Origin: Sepiola atlantica
Taxonomy: Eukaryota > Mollusca > Cephalopoda > Sepiida > Sepiolidae
Assembly (NCBI GenBank): GCA_963556195.1
Contig: OY744529.1
Location: 62,516,580-62,580,579 of the forward strand
Length of the DNA: 64,000 nt
Reading direction: 5' to 3'
Shown: in pieces, positions 25,114 to 35,559 of the stretch
Numbering within the stretch: position 1 is the stretch's first letter
Layout: each line of letters opens with the position of its first letter
The notes under the pieces: generated by a model
What the model saw: the letters and a program-made list of their open reading frames with translations, nothing else
What the model was told of the DNA's origin: nothing
Databases searched by the model: none
Made by a program: the position numbers and the translations under genes

Positions 25114-26308
25114 TTGCGGACTGAAGCCACACTTGAGAACCTGGTCATCACCCCATCTCAAATCAGAGACATCATAAAAAACTTTGACACCTCCAAAGCC
25201 TGTGGGCCTGATCTTATAGCAGTAATAGTAATAAAGAAATGCTCTGCTGAGCTGGCCCATGTCCTCTCCAAATTATACAACACATGCCTTACTGAATCTT
25301 GTTTCCCTGTTAGTTGGAAAATTGCCTCTGTGGTACCAGTCTTCAAGAATTCTGGAGATAGAACTGATCCTCTAAACTCCCGCCCAATCAGTCTACTCCC
25401 AATCTTTGCTAAAATCTTTGAATCATTAATCAATCTAGCAATAGTCCGGCACCTAGTTAATGCTAAACTCCTTTCTGATCATCAATACGGATTCAGACAA
25501 GCACGATCTACTGCAGATATCCTAACGGTCATCTCTGAAGCCATATATCATACACTGGACAAGGCAGGTGAAGCTAGGGTGGTAGCGCTTGATATATCCA
25601 AGGCCTTTGACAAGGTCTGGCATGAAGGGCTTCTCCTAAAACTGCACTCATATGGTATTACTGGGCAAATATTTAATATAATTAAATCCTTCCTAACAAA
25701 AAGAAAGATCCAGGTTGTCCTCGATAGCCGTTCTTCTAAGCAACATGACATAAATGCTGGTGTACCCCAGGGATTTATCCTTGGACCTCTACTGTTACTG
25801 ATTTTCATAAATGACCTCCCTGATGTCATTGAGACTGAGGTAGGAATATTTGCTAATGACACCACACTTTACTCTCGTCATGTGGGCAAAACCGACGCGC
25901 ACATATCTGAGGCAATGGCTGAATCCTTAGAAAATTACCTCCAATCTGTAGTGAAATGGGGTCAAAAATGGATGATAACTTTTAATGCCGCAAAGACAAA
26001 GCTACTTTCCTTCAACAACTACAAGAAACCTCTTCAACCACCAATTGTCATGGCAAATAACACCCTACCTGAGAGTTCATCATTCAAACTCCTCGGCCTA
26101 ACTTTCACAGATAACATGAATTGGAATAAATACATTGAAAACATTGCCAGAGCTGCTGCAAAGAAGGTGGGCTCCCTCTACCGTGCCAGCAAACTTCTCA
26201 CACCTGACATTATCCTTTATCTCTACAAAGCCACCATCCGCCCATGCATGGAGTATTGTTGCCACATCTGGGCTGGTGCATCATCCACTAGTCTCTCCCT
26301 CTTAGTAG
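25114..26308 (+). pseudogene. LINE reverse transcriptase, polymerase motif altered
   Basis: Motifs in order are PVFKNSGDRTDPLNSRPISL, HQYGFRQARSTADIL, VVALDISKAFDKVWHEGLL (catalytic Asp), AGVPQGFILGPLLLL and then IFANDTTLYS. The last should read Y/F-A-D-D: codon 25855-25857 is AAT, so the first Asp of the metal-binding pair is Asn. The thumb region follows with KLLGLTFTDNMNWNKYI and SLYRASKLLTPDIIL. The coding match stops at 26308, where the insertion begins. The mutation alone would be expected to abolish polymerase activity. Confidence 0.88.
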
Positions 26309-27905
26309 CAATACACATGAAAAAATTTAAATTGCTTAAAATATCTCAATAATGGCATATATAGAAAGAGCTTGATGATCTAAGAAAGAATCTTTTTAAA
26401 TTTTTTAAATATGACTAAAAATAAGGAAGTTGTGACTATTTTTGTGCCTCACGCAATTGGATATTTTCCTCTCTTTAAGACCATATGCGTTTCGTCACAT
26501 TTTTTACACTAATTTTTCAGTAAAAATGTTATATCTTTGTTAAAACACAAGATTAAGCAATGAAATTTACCATATAAGTGTATTTTTGTACAAGGAATCA
26601 GAATGTGCCACTGAAAATCTCCAGAAATTAATGGTTTCCAAGTAATCTGCACTAAGTGCACATAAATATGCTGCAATACCTTAAAAATACCATGTATCCA
26701 TTAAAAGAAAGAAGTTAGAAAACTCAAAGTTGAATTGTAATACATTTTATGTACAAGAAACTAAAATCTAATACTAGGACTGTTTAAAAATGAATATATT
26801 GCAAGATTTCTTTGGCATTATTGTAGATTAACACCTTCCGCTAACTCACCCCCTTGCTTCCCCAAAATATGAGATTCTACTTTTTTTATTTAGGCAATTA
26901 CATGTAAACACCCTGAAAAACTTGGCAGAAAGAAAGAAACAAAAACAATTATTTTAGAATTTAGAGTGGGGATCAGTTTCACATAAATTAAATATAAAAT
27001 AATCCCCCATTTCAAGGCCATTCTAGCGTTTTAGGCCAGGTAATTATTTTTTCTGTGAGATAAATCCTGTGCGTTTTTCTTCTTTTTTTTCTTTTTTTTT
27101 TAGACGATTATGAGGGTCTTTGTGTGAGGAGGGGGGCTTACCACTTGAACTTCAGGTTAGTGGTAGGGCTAGGGGCAATTTAGTGTAAACACCCTGAAAA
27201 CTTAGCAGAAAGAAAAAAAAAATTTAGAATTTCGAGTGGGGGATTAGTTTCACATATATTTAATGTAGAATAATTCACCATTTCCGGGCCATTCTAGCGT
27301 TTTAGGGCATTAATCAATTTTTTTCTATGGGAAATAAATCCTGTGCGTTTTTTTAATGGGCGTCTACTTTTTTTTTTCTTTTTTTTTTTTTTTAGACGAT
27401 TATGTGTGGTTTTAATAGGCTTTTTGTAGGATTAGGGCTTACCACTCGGACTTAGGGTTAGTGATAAGGTTAAGGAAGGGGTTTTGTTTTGGATGGAGGT
27501 TGCCATTCGAACTTAGTGTTAGGGTTAAGGGAGTTTTTTAGGGGGTGACTTGCAACTCATATTTAAGGTTAATGGTACGATACGTTCAAGAAGGCATTTT
27601 TAGGAGGTGGGCTTGTCAGTCGTACCTAGAGTTAGTGGTAGAGTAATTATTTATTTTATAAATTTCACTAAAAGGCAAGAATGGCCAGGAAATCGGAGGT
27701 CATTTTACATTAAATTTATCTGCGAAACTGATCCCCTCACTCTAAATTCTAAATTATCTTTTGTTGTTTTTTTTTCCAAGACTTTAAGGGTGTTCACACG
27801 TAATCGCCTAAAAAAGTAGAATCTTAATTTTTTTTTTTTTAAATTGGCAACTTGAAAGTCATTACTACTAGAAGTTTGAAAGTTGAGTGAAAACCAGTAT
27901 TTCTT
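26309..27905. other. Insertion inside the LINE
   Basis: The left part (26309-26864) is AT-rich with nothing recognised. The right part is a MITE. The boundaries come from comparing with the uninterrupted copy near 62355. A clean target duplication was not seen. Confidence 0.7.
26865..27825. mobile_element. MITE, enlarged by internal duplication
   Basis: The ends GAGATTCTAC...GGCAATTACATGTAAACACC and the complement of GTGTTCACACGTAATCGCC...AGTAGAATC match the MITE at 11755. A segment of roughly 190 bases at 26894-27085 is repeated at 27174-27350 (TAAACACCCTGAAAA, GGCCATTCTAGCGTTTTAG, AAATCCTGTGCGTTTTT). Further right, degenerate units built around ACTTAGGGTTAGTGATAAGG recur at 27160, 27435, 27500, 27560 and 27620. 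Confidence 0.75.
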
Positions 27906-28377
27906 GAGGTATTAAAGAGTCGCTAACTTGATAGGTCCTTCACTATCCATCAAGCTCCAGCCCCTGTCCCATCGCCGCAATGTTGCATCCTTGTGTCTGT
28001 TTTACAAGTACTTCAATGGATTGTGCTCTGATGAGCTTGCTGCTCTGGTACCCCCACGACGTAAATTCACTAGACCAACCCGACAATCTGTCAAATCCCA
28101 TCCATTCACTGTGGAGGTCCCCAGATGCCAAAGAACTTTCTACTCCAAAAGCTTCTTTCCTCGAGCTGCTGGATTCTGGAACTCCCTCCCTGCTCCCTGT
28201 TTTCCTGATTGTACTGACATGCAGAAATTTAAAACTAATGTAAACAGACATCTCGCTGCGCAGCTCCCAATTTAGGTTGACCCCCCCCCCCCCAAAAAAA
28301 ACCTTCACCCTTTTTCTCAGTAGCCCCTTACGTCTACAGTGGCGGCCTGCCTTGTTTAGAGTAAACTATGTTATAAA
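27906..28377 (+). pseudogene. LINE 3' coding end and 3' UTR
   Basis: The continuation after the insertion holds LSHRRNVASLCLFYKYFNGL, FFPRAAGFWNSLPAPCF and MQKFKTNVNRHLAAQLPI, then a stop. It is followed by C13A8 and a UTR ending in an A-rich tract. The same ending is found at 62800 and, more diverged, at 37605-37855. Confidence 0.85.
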
Positions 28378-28567
28378 AAAAAAATTTTAAATTGAAAGTT
28401 ACCGTGGTTTGATTTAGATGCCGATTAGTTTGCATTCGTTTTTTTTTTTTTTCTGGCTCTTTACTTATTTATGTGTCAGCAAAAGTCGGGTTTTGACAAA
28501 ATATTTTAAGCTTTAAAAAAAAAGTCGAATTCATATTGAATATACAAAGACAATTGTATAATTTATA
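28378..28567. other. AT-rich spacer, nothing recognised
   Basis: A spacer between the LINE 3' end and the LTR element, with homopolymer T and A runs only. Confidence 0.5.
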
Positions 28568-28722
28568 AGGCATAAAGCCTATACGTTTCAGGGAGATGTG
28601 GTTATACTGGCTAATTGATATGCATAATTAGCATAAGTAGACATAGACTACTATATAAGTCTCTCCTTAAGTATAGCTAGCAATGAAAATTACTGACTAG
28701 GTAAATTTACAACTTCACAACA
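28568..28722 (+). repeat. 5' LTR
   Basis: Starts AGGCATAAAGCC and ends AACTTCACAACA. It includes TGATATGCATAATTAGCATA and TATATAAG, the latter a possible TATA box. It is followed directly by TGGCGTCGCCGATAGG, where a primer-binding site would be expected. I could not assign the tRNA. Confidence 0.88.
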
Positions 28723-28859
28723 ATGGCGTCGCCGATAGGATCTCAATTGTTTCTTGAGGATCCTATCTTGAGGACACATGGATAAGATGCTTTGTTGCGA
28801 GTCCAAGGACTAAAAAGTTAAAAGACAACAAGGAAACGGAGGGAGAAAATGAAATAACA

Positions 28860-29460
28860 GATTTATTTTTGGCTACAGTTGGATGTGAGGCCATCATGAA
28901 AGTCTCAACCATGGTGTATCCCATGAACCTAGAAGACCTGACTTGAAGAATAAGTCAGATCATAAAAAGAAATATGAAACCTAAGAAAATGTTAGTCGTG
29001 GCAAAAAGAACAAAGTGTATGTCAATGAAACAAGAAATTGATGAACCAATCACCAAATATCTACACCGTCTCTGAAATGCGAGTAGATATTCCGAGTTTT
29101 AAAAACAGACTATCGAAGAAGACTTAATTCAATTAAGATTAATTGAAGGTATGTGCAATGCGTCACACAGGAATAAAATAATGGAACAGCTACGAATAGG
29201 AAACATATCCTTAAATACTTGCATTGACTTTATACAGCAACAAGAATTAATACAGAAATACAACAATCATAAAAGTCAACCCGGTGAACAAATAGTTACC
29301 GATACATACATGTTAAAAAAGAAAAAATGTTGGTATTGTGGACGTTAACACGAAATAAAAAAGGGAAAAATGCCAAGCATTTGGAAAAACTTGTACAAAT
29401 TGCTTAAGAATGAACCATTTTCAAGCAGTATGCAAGTTCAATAAGAAAAATGTCGAAAGA
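28860..29460 (+). pseudogene. gag-like region with zinc knuckles
   Basis: Broken capsid-type sequence contains KRTKCMSMKQEIDEPITKYL and IEGMCNASHRNKIMEQL. It is followed by KKKCWYCGR and, in another frame, CTNCLRMNHFQAVCKF. The paired Cys-rich segments match the nucleic-acid-binding knuckles of gypsy Gag. At least one stop and one frameshift separate them. Confidence 0.75.
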
Positions 29461-29559
29461 GTTGAAGAAAATGAAACCAATAGGGAAGTCTTTACATTAA
29501 AAAACAAAGATAAGAATGTTGAAAAAATTGAATAAAAGAAAAAAGGTATATTAAAAGTT

Positions 29560-29850
29560 AAAATTAACAATGCTGATTTTGATATGCAAATGTATACCGG
29601 CAGTGAGATAACGCTTACATCAAAAAATTTCTGGGAACGCATTGGAAAGCCAACTTTTAGAAAGACCAGTGTACAACTCTGCTAATTTGATGGATCGGTC
29701 ATAAAAACTTTAGGATACTTTGAAAGTTCCTTAGAGTTAAAAGACAAATTCGATGTAATACCGATAATAGTCACAAATTGTAAAAAGAACCACAGACTCC
29801 TCGGAAACGATGTGCTTAAAATAAATTCTACTAAACTAATTAATGAGATA
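29560..29850 (+). pseudogene. Aspartic protease, active site altered
   Basis: The segment DFDMQMYTGSEITLTS is the retropepsin active-site region, normally D-T/S-G. The codon at 29593-29595 is TAT, so the catalytic Asp is Tyr. A downstream stretch containing RLLGNDVL corresponds to the usual LLGRD-type motif. Confidence 0.75.
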
Positions 29851-29999
29851 AAAATGGAAAAAAACGGAAAATTAAAAAACTACAAAGCTAATTTAAAATT
29901 AAAAGAAAATGTTACCCCCTCTTATTATGAAGCACGAAAATTACCAGTACATTTGTTGCCATTAGTAGTAGTAAAACTATGAAAAATAATTGAACAGGA

Positions 30000-30495
30000 C
30001 CTTATTGAACATGTTTTACTTGGGGATAGCAAGTGGGCATCACCCATTGTAGTTTTGAGAAAGTCAGACGGAGACATACGTATATGTGGAGATTATAAAA
30101 TAGGTGTAAACCACAAAGTTTGCTCAGATTTGTATCCTATAACTAATGTGGAGGTTGCATTACATGCGCTTGCAGGAATGAGCGTTTTTACAAAAATAGA
30201 TTTGAAAACTGCATACTACCAAATTCCAATAGATGATAATTTCAAAGAAGTAACAACGATAAATACGCCAATAAGTTTGTTAAAATGGAAAAGAATGTCA
30301 TATGGAATAAAAACAGCAAGCGCCATATTTCAAAAGGCCATCGAACGAGTTTTAGAAGATATAAAAATATGGTCTGTTACCAAGACAATATTAGCATAGG
30401 AGCAAATAATGAAATTGAATTAAAAAAGAAAACCGACATCATCTTGAACAAATTAAGAAATGCGGGAATGACTATAAATGAAAAAAATGCGTAAA
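30000..30495 (+). pseudogene. Reverse transcriptase, frameshifted with altered YxDD
   Basis: Motifs include ASPIVVLRKSDGDIRICGDY, FTKIDLKTAYYQIPIDD (first catalytic Asp) and KRMSYGIKTASAIFQK. A one-base frame change near 30360 precedes CYQDNISIGA, where the expected Y-x-D-D is Y-Q-D-N (30378-30389). Both defects would stop synthesis. Confidence 0.85.
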
Positions 30496-30779
30496 CAATA
30501 GTAGTTATATATCATTTTTAGAGTATTCCATTTCAAAAGAAGGTATATCACCAGATCAAGCTTTCATAGAAAAAATATTAAAAATATCTATACCTACAAA
30601 CAAAAAAAAACTTGAATCTTTTGGGGAATTGGTTAATAGACTTGACTGAACCGTTTGCAAATTTAAGAGAAAAGAATGTTGAATTTATTTGGTCAGAAAT
30701 ACAACAAGAAGCTTTTGAGAGATTGAAATTAGTTATGGCAAAGAAACCAGTAGTAAAAATTATTATCCCAAAAAGGACA

Positions 30780-31070
30780 TTATGTTAACCACAGATGCAA
30801 GTGAACATTCGATATCTGGAATATTATCACAAGAAGGACATCCGATAATGTATTTATCAAGGAGACTAACGAACACTGAATTTAATTATTCAAATATAGT
30901 GACAGAAGCATTGGCCATTGTATGGTACATCACCAGGGCTAGACAATTTCTAATTGGAAAAAAATTTCTCTTAAGAAGTGATCATAGACCATTGGAATTT
31001 ATATTCAATCCAAGAAAAGAATTAGCCAAAGTTACGACATCGAGAATATTAAGGTGGGCAATAAAGTGAA
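30780..31070 (+). pseudogene. RNase H domain
   Basis: TTDASEHSISGILSQEG, then MYLSRRLTNTEFNYS, EALAIVWYITRARQFL and RSDHRPLEFIF are the characteristic RNase H motifs of gypsy polyproteins, including the catalytic Asp, Glu and Asp positions. A TGA closes the frame at about 31068, within the following connector. Confidence 0.85.
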
Positions 31071-31124
31071 TGGCATTTGACTTTGATATAGAATATGTCA
31101 AAGGAAATTCAATTCCATACGTAG

Positions 31125-32010
31125 ATGCACTATCAAGGTTGCGATTTTACAAGAAGTCGAAAGATAAAACAAGAAGAATTTGAAGATACATTCTTACATT
31201 GGGTAGAGACTGATGTTTTATCTTTAGATAGAATGGCTATGGAAACTAGACATGATCCAGTACTAAGTAAGATAACATCGAGAATAAGAAAAAATATATG
31301 GGGAAATTATTCCAAGTCAGAGAGACCTTACAAAGAAATACGGCATAAATTAACGATAGAAAATGGAGTGATTTGTAATATAGATATGGTAATTCCCCCA
31401 GAAACACAAAGAAATTTGGTGATAAAAAGTGTACATGATGATATACTCTGAAGTTGCGGCCACACAAAAAAGAATAAAACTAGAAGCATGGTGGCCGGTA
31501 TATTCATGAAATATTGAAGAATATATGAAAAGATGCAAAAAATGTAGAGAATTAAGAAATTTTACACAGAATACTTTATATTCATGGCCCAGAAAAATAG
31601 AGCCATAGTCGTGGGCATATGGATCATGCGTACGCTTATCAATATTAGTAAACTCTTTTTCATCTTGGCCTGTAGTAGTCTGTGTGCCAGACAAGAAAAG
31701 TTCTACCATAAAACAGATACTAGGGGTCATATTCTCTAGAATAGGTATCCCAAAAACCTTGGTATCTGACAATACTCCAGAGTTTTGTGATGAAGGTTTT
31801 AATTTATGGTTGGAAAAAATATGACGTAAACTGTATAAGACACTACCATATCACCCTCAATCGAATGGTTTGGTGGAAAGAATGGTGCAGACTGTAAAAA
31901 TGGGACTAAAAGCATGTTCACAGCAAAAAGAAAAAATAGAAGTTTTTATACCAAGGCTGCTTTTAAGCTATTGAACAATATCACACGCGGGAAGATTAGC
32001 AAGCCCATCA
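31125..32010 (+). pseudogene. Integrase, multiply broken
   Basis: A connector frame (31125-31451) leads to the His-Cys finger region. In the core, TLVSDNTPEFCDEGF (catalytic Asp) and PYHPQSNGLVERMVQTVK (catalytic Glu) are visible at 31760-31905, separated by a TGA near 31820. The integrase would have inserted the cDNA copy. Confidence 0.8.
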
Positions 32011-32495
32011 GCTTTAATGGGAAGACAAATTAGAGCTCCGTTAACTATGTCGTATTCTACAAATAAAAAAATCTGGTACAAAAAGAACAAAGAATCAAAT
32101 CTAGAAAGGACAGAATTTATTGTGTAAAAAGGCCACAATACAGCTATAATCAACAGAGAAAACGGAAACAGTATGTTGGCCTATGCAGACTAAATAAGGT
32201 CCCAGGGTGAATATGAAGAGCAAAATAAACAAATCGCTATGACTCCTTCCGTTATTGAGTTATTAGAACAACCTGTACAGAATGAAACATCAAAAGATGA
32301 AACAATGCAAGATCAAGCAGATCAAAATGAGGATTCAGAGTCGGCTTCGGATCAAAGTATGAAAGGGGATGACCCTGGTTACAATTTAGTGCGAGATAGG
32401 TAGAGATTTCCCAGAGAAAGAAATAAGGGAGAGAGAGAGAAGAGTAAAGTAATATCGAAAATGAAACGATCATTAAGAAGCGCAAGATGCACTAG

Positions 32496-32658
32496 AGGCA
32501 TAAAGACTATACGTTTCAGGGAGATGAGGTGTTATTGGATAATTGATATGCATAATTAGCATAAGTAGAAATAGATTACTATATAAGTCGCTCCTTAAGT
32601 ATAGCTAGTAGTGAAAGTACACTAGCAACTGAATAGGTAAAATTACAACTTCACAACA
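32496..32658 (+). repeat. 3' LTR
   Basis: Direct repeat of 28568-28722 with scattered differences and a small extra segment around ACACTAGCAACTG. No matching target duplication was evident outside the two LTRs. Confidence 0.88.
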
Positions 32659-34064
32659 CATACTCTTTTATTTTCTTGGGCAGGGAAGATTAAAAATAAA
32701 TTAGGTCACTGCTAATGACAGTTCGGAATATATGATGTTCATTCCGATATTCTTTCATTCCGCGCTGTGGTGGAAAGTTTTTGTAGTGAGTATTAAAGAT
32801 GAAATAGATATGAAGAAAATGGAAAACTTTAATGACGCAGAAATTCGTAGTTATATTGAACAATTGTTGTTTGTCTGAGTTAGTATTCAGTGATATTCTG
32901 ATGCATCTGGTAATTATTCTGGATTAACCGGTATTTCTGTAGTTTTTAAAATGTTTGGAATGTTTTAAGATAAGTAAAAATCAGATATTCACTTAAGAAG
33001 AAAGAAGAATTAGCAAGTTTAATGAAAATAATCATAAAAGTTTAACCACACTGAAATTGAAAAAAAAAAAGCTTTCGGGGAATCGACGCCAGGTCGGAAC
33101 GAAAGAGGACGATAATTGTTTTTCTTGTATAAATATGTTGATTAATATTTTAACAAAAAATGAGTATCCATTTATGCGAACCAATAATGATCATAAATAA
33201 TGGCTCGCAAAATGTGGTAACGCAAAAAGCTAAAGGAAGATCAGGTTGAAAGTTTAACGACACAGAAATTGATAAAAAAAACTTTCTAAGAAGCGAGAAA
33301 CGACCCCACATATAAGATTTGAACTGGGTAAAGTTATAGTGAATTACAGATATGTTGGGATGAAACATAGTTGTCGGGTTTTTGTTTTGTTTTATGTTTT
33401 AAAAAAACAATAGAAATACCTGTTTTTTATGAAAAAGTTACTTACGTAGTGCGTAGGAGTCAGGCTAAGACGCTATTTTGAATATGATTCTAGGTGTTCT
33501 GTAATCTATTCTAGCATTCTGAAGAATGATTAAAAGTATTATGAATAGCCAGAATGCACTGCTAAAATAAGACCATTCTGATATTCCCTTATTCTGCGAA
33601 TACATTCAGGACGCCAGGTAGAATATAAGCTAAATTGAGGGGGGGGGAGGCGTTCCTTGTTTATTTTAGAGATCTAGTGTAGTATATAGGGAAAAGTATG
33701 AGTTTAAAAATGAAATAATAAACGATGACTTAATAATTTTACCGATTAAGGAAATAACATGCTGCTTGTGAAAGGAGTGGGAGGACTTAATGATAGGAGA
33801 GTGAAACTCTTTGCTACCTTCTTTGTGGGAGTATGTATTTGAGAGAACAGTTTATTCAGATTAAATATAATAATTTTTAAACAGGGACGAAAAATACACA
33901 TAGGTTTGTGAAACACGCTTTAAAAAGTGCTGTTGGTGTTGAGTTGAAAAGATTTACATCGGAAGTGTTCTGTTATTTACATATAGTGTCTAAAGTGACA
34001 CAGGAAAAATCGTCTTTATTAATATAGAGATATACACATATCTAACTTTTTATAAATAGATATG
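32659..34064. other. AT-rich sequence, nothing recognised
   Basis: No convincing gene. A G9 run lies near 33640. Repeated mentions of CATTCTGAT/CATTCCGAT near 32740 and 33580 suggest decayed repeat sequence. Confidence 0.4.
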
Positions 34065-34142
34065 AATGAAATCATTATGTACAGTGCTCAGGTGTGCTAC
34101 AACTCCTCAAAAGTGCATGTATAGTACATAGGATAATGTACA
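34065..34142 (+). repeat. Short interspersed repeat, copy 1
   Basis: GAAATCATTATGTACAGTGC with TCAGGTGTGCTACAA and ATGTATAGTACATAGGATAA is repeated at 50662-50733. Confidence 0.75.
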
Positions 34143-34359
34143 ATTGTCAGAGAAATGAACTGTATATAAGCCATGATATACATGTGTGTATGGAGGAGGG
34201 GGGGACATCAGACATAGTTTGGGCAAATTTTGAGAAGCATGAGGATTTTAAAGGATCCAATGTCACGGCAGTCAACAACTGATGCAAGTAGTGTGTTTCA
34301 TGAGCATTAAAATAAATGTTATATTGACATATTTCCTTTTGTTTTTAGTTATATATAAC

Positions 34360-34650
34360 GAGTAGATCTACCCAACATTGCCTAATGAGCAGGTGAAGCG
34401 CTCTTTAGCTTTGGTAGGCAATTACCTAGAGATGGTGACTCGATAAAAACGCTGGTCCCCATCACCACACTGGGTTGGCATCAGGAAGGGTATCTGGCCT
34501 ATAAAAATCTTGCCCCAATTAAGGAGATAACTTCCAAAGAAACCTGACCAAAGATAAGTTTGGAAGTTAATTTTCTAAAAGCTGTCCAACAGCATGCCAG
34601 CATGAAAAACGGATGTTAAACCAAATATGGTGATGATGAGTCACCACTTA
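34360..34650 (+). repeat. SINE sharing its tail with the zinc-finger LINE
   Basis: The body contains GGTGACTCGATAAAAACGC and TTGGCATCAGGAAGGG. The tail runs GACCAAAGATAAGTTTGGAA, AAAAGCTGTCCAAC, CCAGCATGAAAAACGG, ATGTTAAACC and GATGATG. The same tail ends the LINE copies at 5280 and 36740. Shared 3' ends usually mean the SINE is copied by the LINE's enzyme. Confidence 0.75.
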
Positions 34651-34879
34651 TCAAGGCTAAAAGCTACTCGAGGATAATGGTTAATGAGATGGAATGATTG
34701 TAAGTTGAGAGATGAACAACTTTATGAGAGGATTGAGAATGATTAATGAAATCAACTAAGTTTGATTACTTGAGGGAACAGTTTATGACAAAAATCTGCG
34801 GCCCTGCAAATTGCCTCCAAATCCAAATTTGAAGACAGTTTGCAGGGAAGCAGTCCTGTGGTAAGTTCTACCTGGGGCA
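34651..34879. other. Spacer, nothing recognised
   Basis: No repeat or gene recognised. Confidence 0.4.
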
Positions 34880-35110
34880 CAGAGGAAAAAAGGATTGGGG
34901 CAAATGTCACCTGCATCTTTAAAATGTCATCTATGTCATTAATATATGCAACAAACAGAAGGGGACCAAGAAGTAGTACACTAAATGATATCTCTTATGG
35001 TGAAGAATGTTGTCCTAGAAGTGTCTTCTAACGTTAGACTCAATAATTCCTTAAGAATAAAATCTCCAACAACGCTTAAATCGTTCTTTGAAATAAATAA
35101 AAATGTTGGT
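34880..35110 (-). pseudogene. Reverse-transcriptase fragment, LINE-type
   Basis: Near-duplicate of 43860-44090. On the minus strand it carries the polymerase segment containing AYINDIDD and a Y-A-G-D-like motif. See the composite element at 43771-44196, which places the same fragment inside a SINE. Confidence 0.65.
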
Positions 35111-35559
35111 GTGACAAAATGACCAATTAAAAGAGAAACAATTAGATTAGAATCTAGAAAAAATGGACATGTACTGCTTTTAATAAGCATTGTTAATTAA
35201 ATTAAAATTGTTAGATCTTATGAGAAACCAAAACAGTTTAAAAGCTGAACAATGTCTGGCTCCTCACACAAAGTTGGGCTTATAGTGATATAGGGGATCC
35301 AATGCCGGCACTAATGCCCTAATCTATATGAACCTCCCACTAAAAGACTACACTTTGTAAATTGAAAAAGAAATGGTATGGGAAGCTGTAAAATGAAGAC
35401 GGTTAAAACTGCATTTTTGCAGAAATATTGAAGACTGCGGGTGAAACAAGCATTGAGATGATCACAGACTTGACAAATCAGATCATAAAATAAGATATTG
35501 TTCTGAAAGACTGGGATCTTAGTACAATTGTAAATTGTTACAAGAGTAAAGGAAGTGCT
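35111..35559. other. No gene recognised
   Basis: AT-rich. Possibly includes the decayed upstream part of the LINE that starts at 35560, since TCACAGACTTGACAAATCA and GGATCTTAGTACAATTGTAA look like eroded coding sequence. Confidence 0.35.

Larger units (their letters stand above)
23836..28377 (+). mobile_element. Non-LTR retrotransposon (CR1/L2/jockey-like), inactivated and interrupted
   Basis: One element runs from the endonuclease to a poly-A-like 3' end, split by foreign DNA at 26309-27905. Comparison with the uninterrupted 3' end at 62161-62815 shows that the part before the split (YCCHIWAGAS...) and the part after it (LIGPSLSIKLQPLSHRR) are continuous there. No LTRs are present, and the 3' end stops in an A-rich tract near 28377. 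Nonsense and frameshift changes, plus an altered polymerase motif, make it dead. Confidence 0.85.
28568..32658 (+). mobile_element. Ty3/gypsy-type LTR retrotransposon, inactivated
   Basis: Two direct terminal repeats of 155-163 bases bound a 4.1-kb element with the gag - protease - reverse transcriptase - RNase H - integrase order of Ty3/gypsy elements. No envelope-type gene was seen after the integrase. A purine-rich tract (GAGAGAGAGAGAAGAG) lies at 32430-32445, just before the right LTR. The LTRs differ at more than ten sites and every coding domain is damaged. The insertion is therefore not recent. Confidence 0.9.

Noticed and set aside
27160..27650. Telomeric repeats (TTAGGG)
   Set aside because: The GGTTAG phrases are isolated within longer degenerate units inside a MITE, not in a tandem hexamer array.
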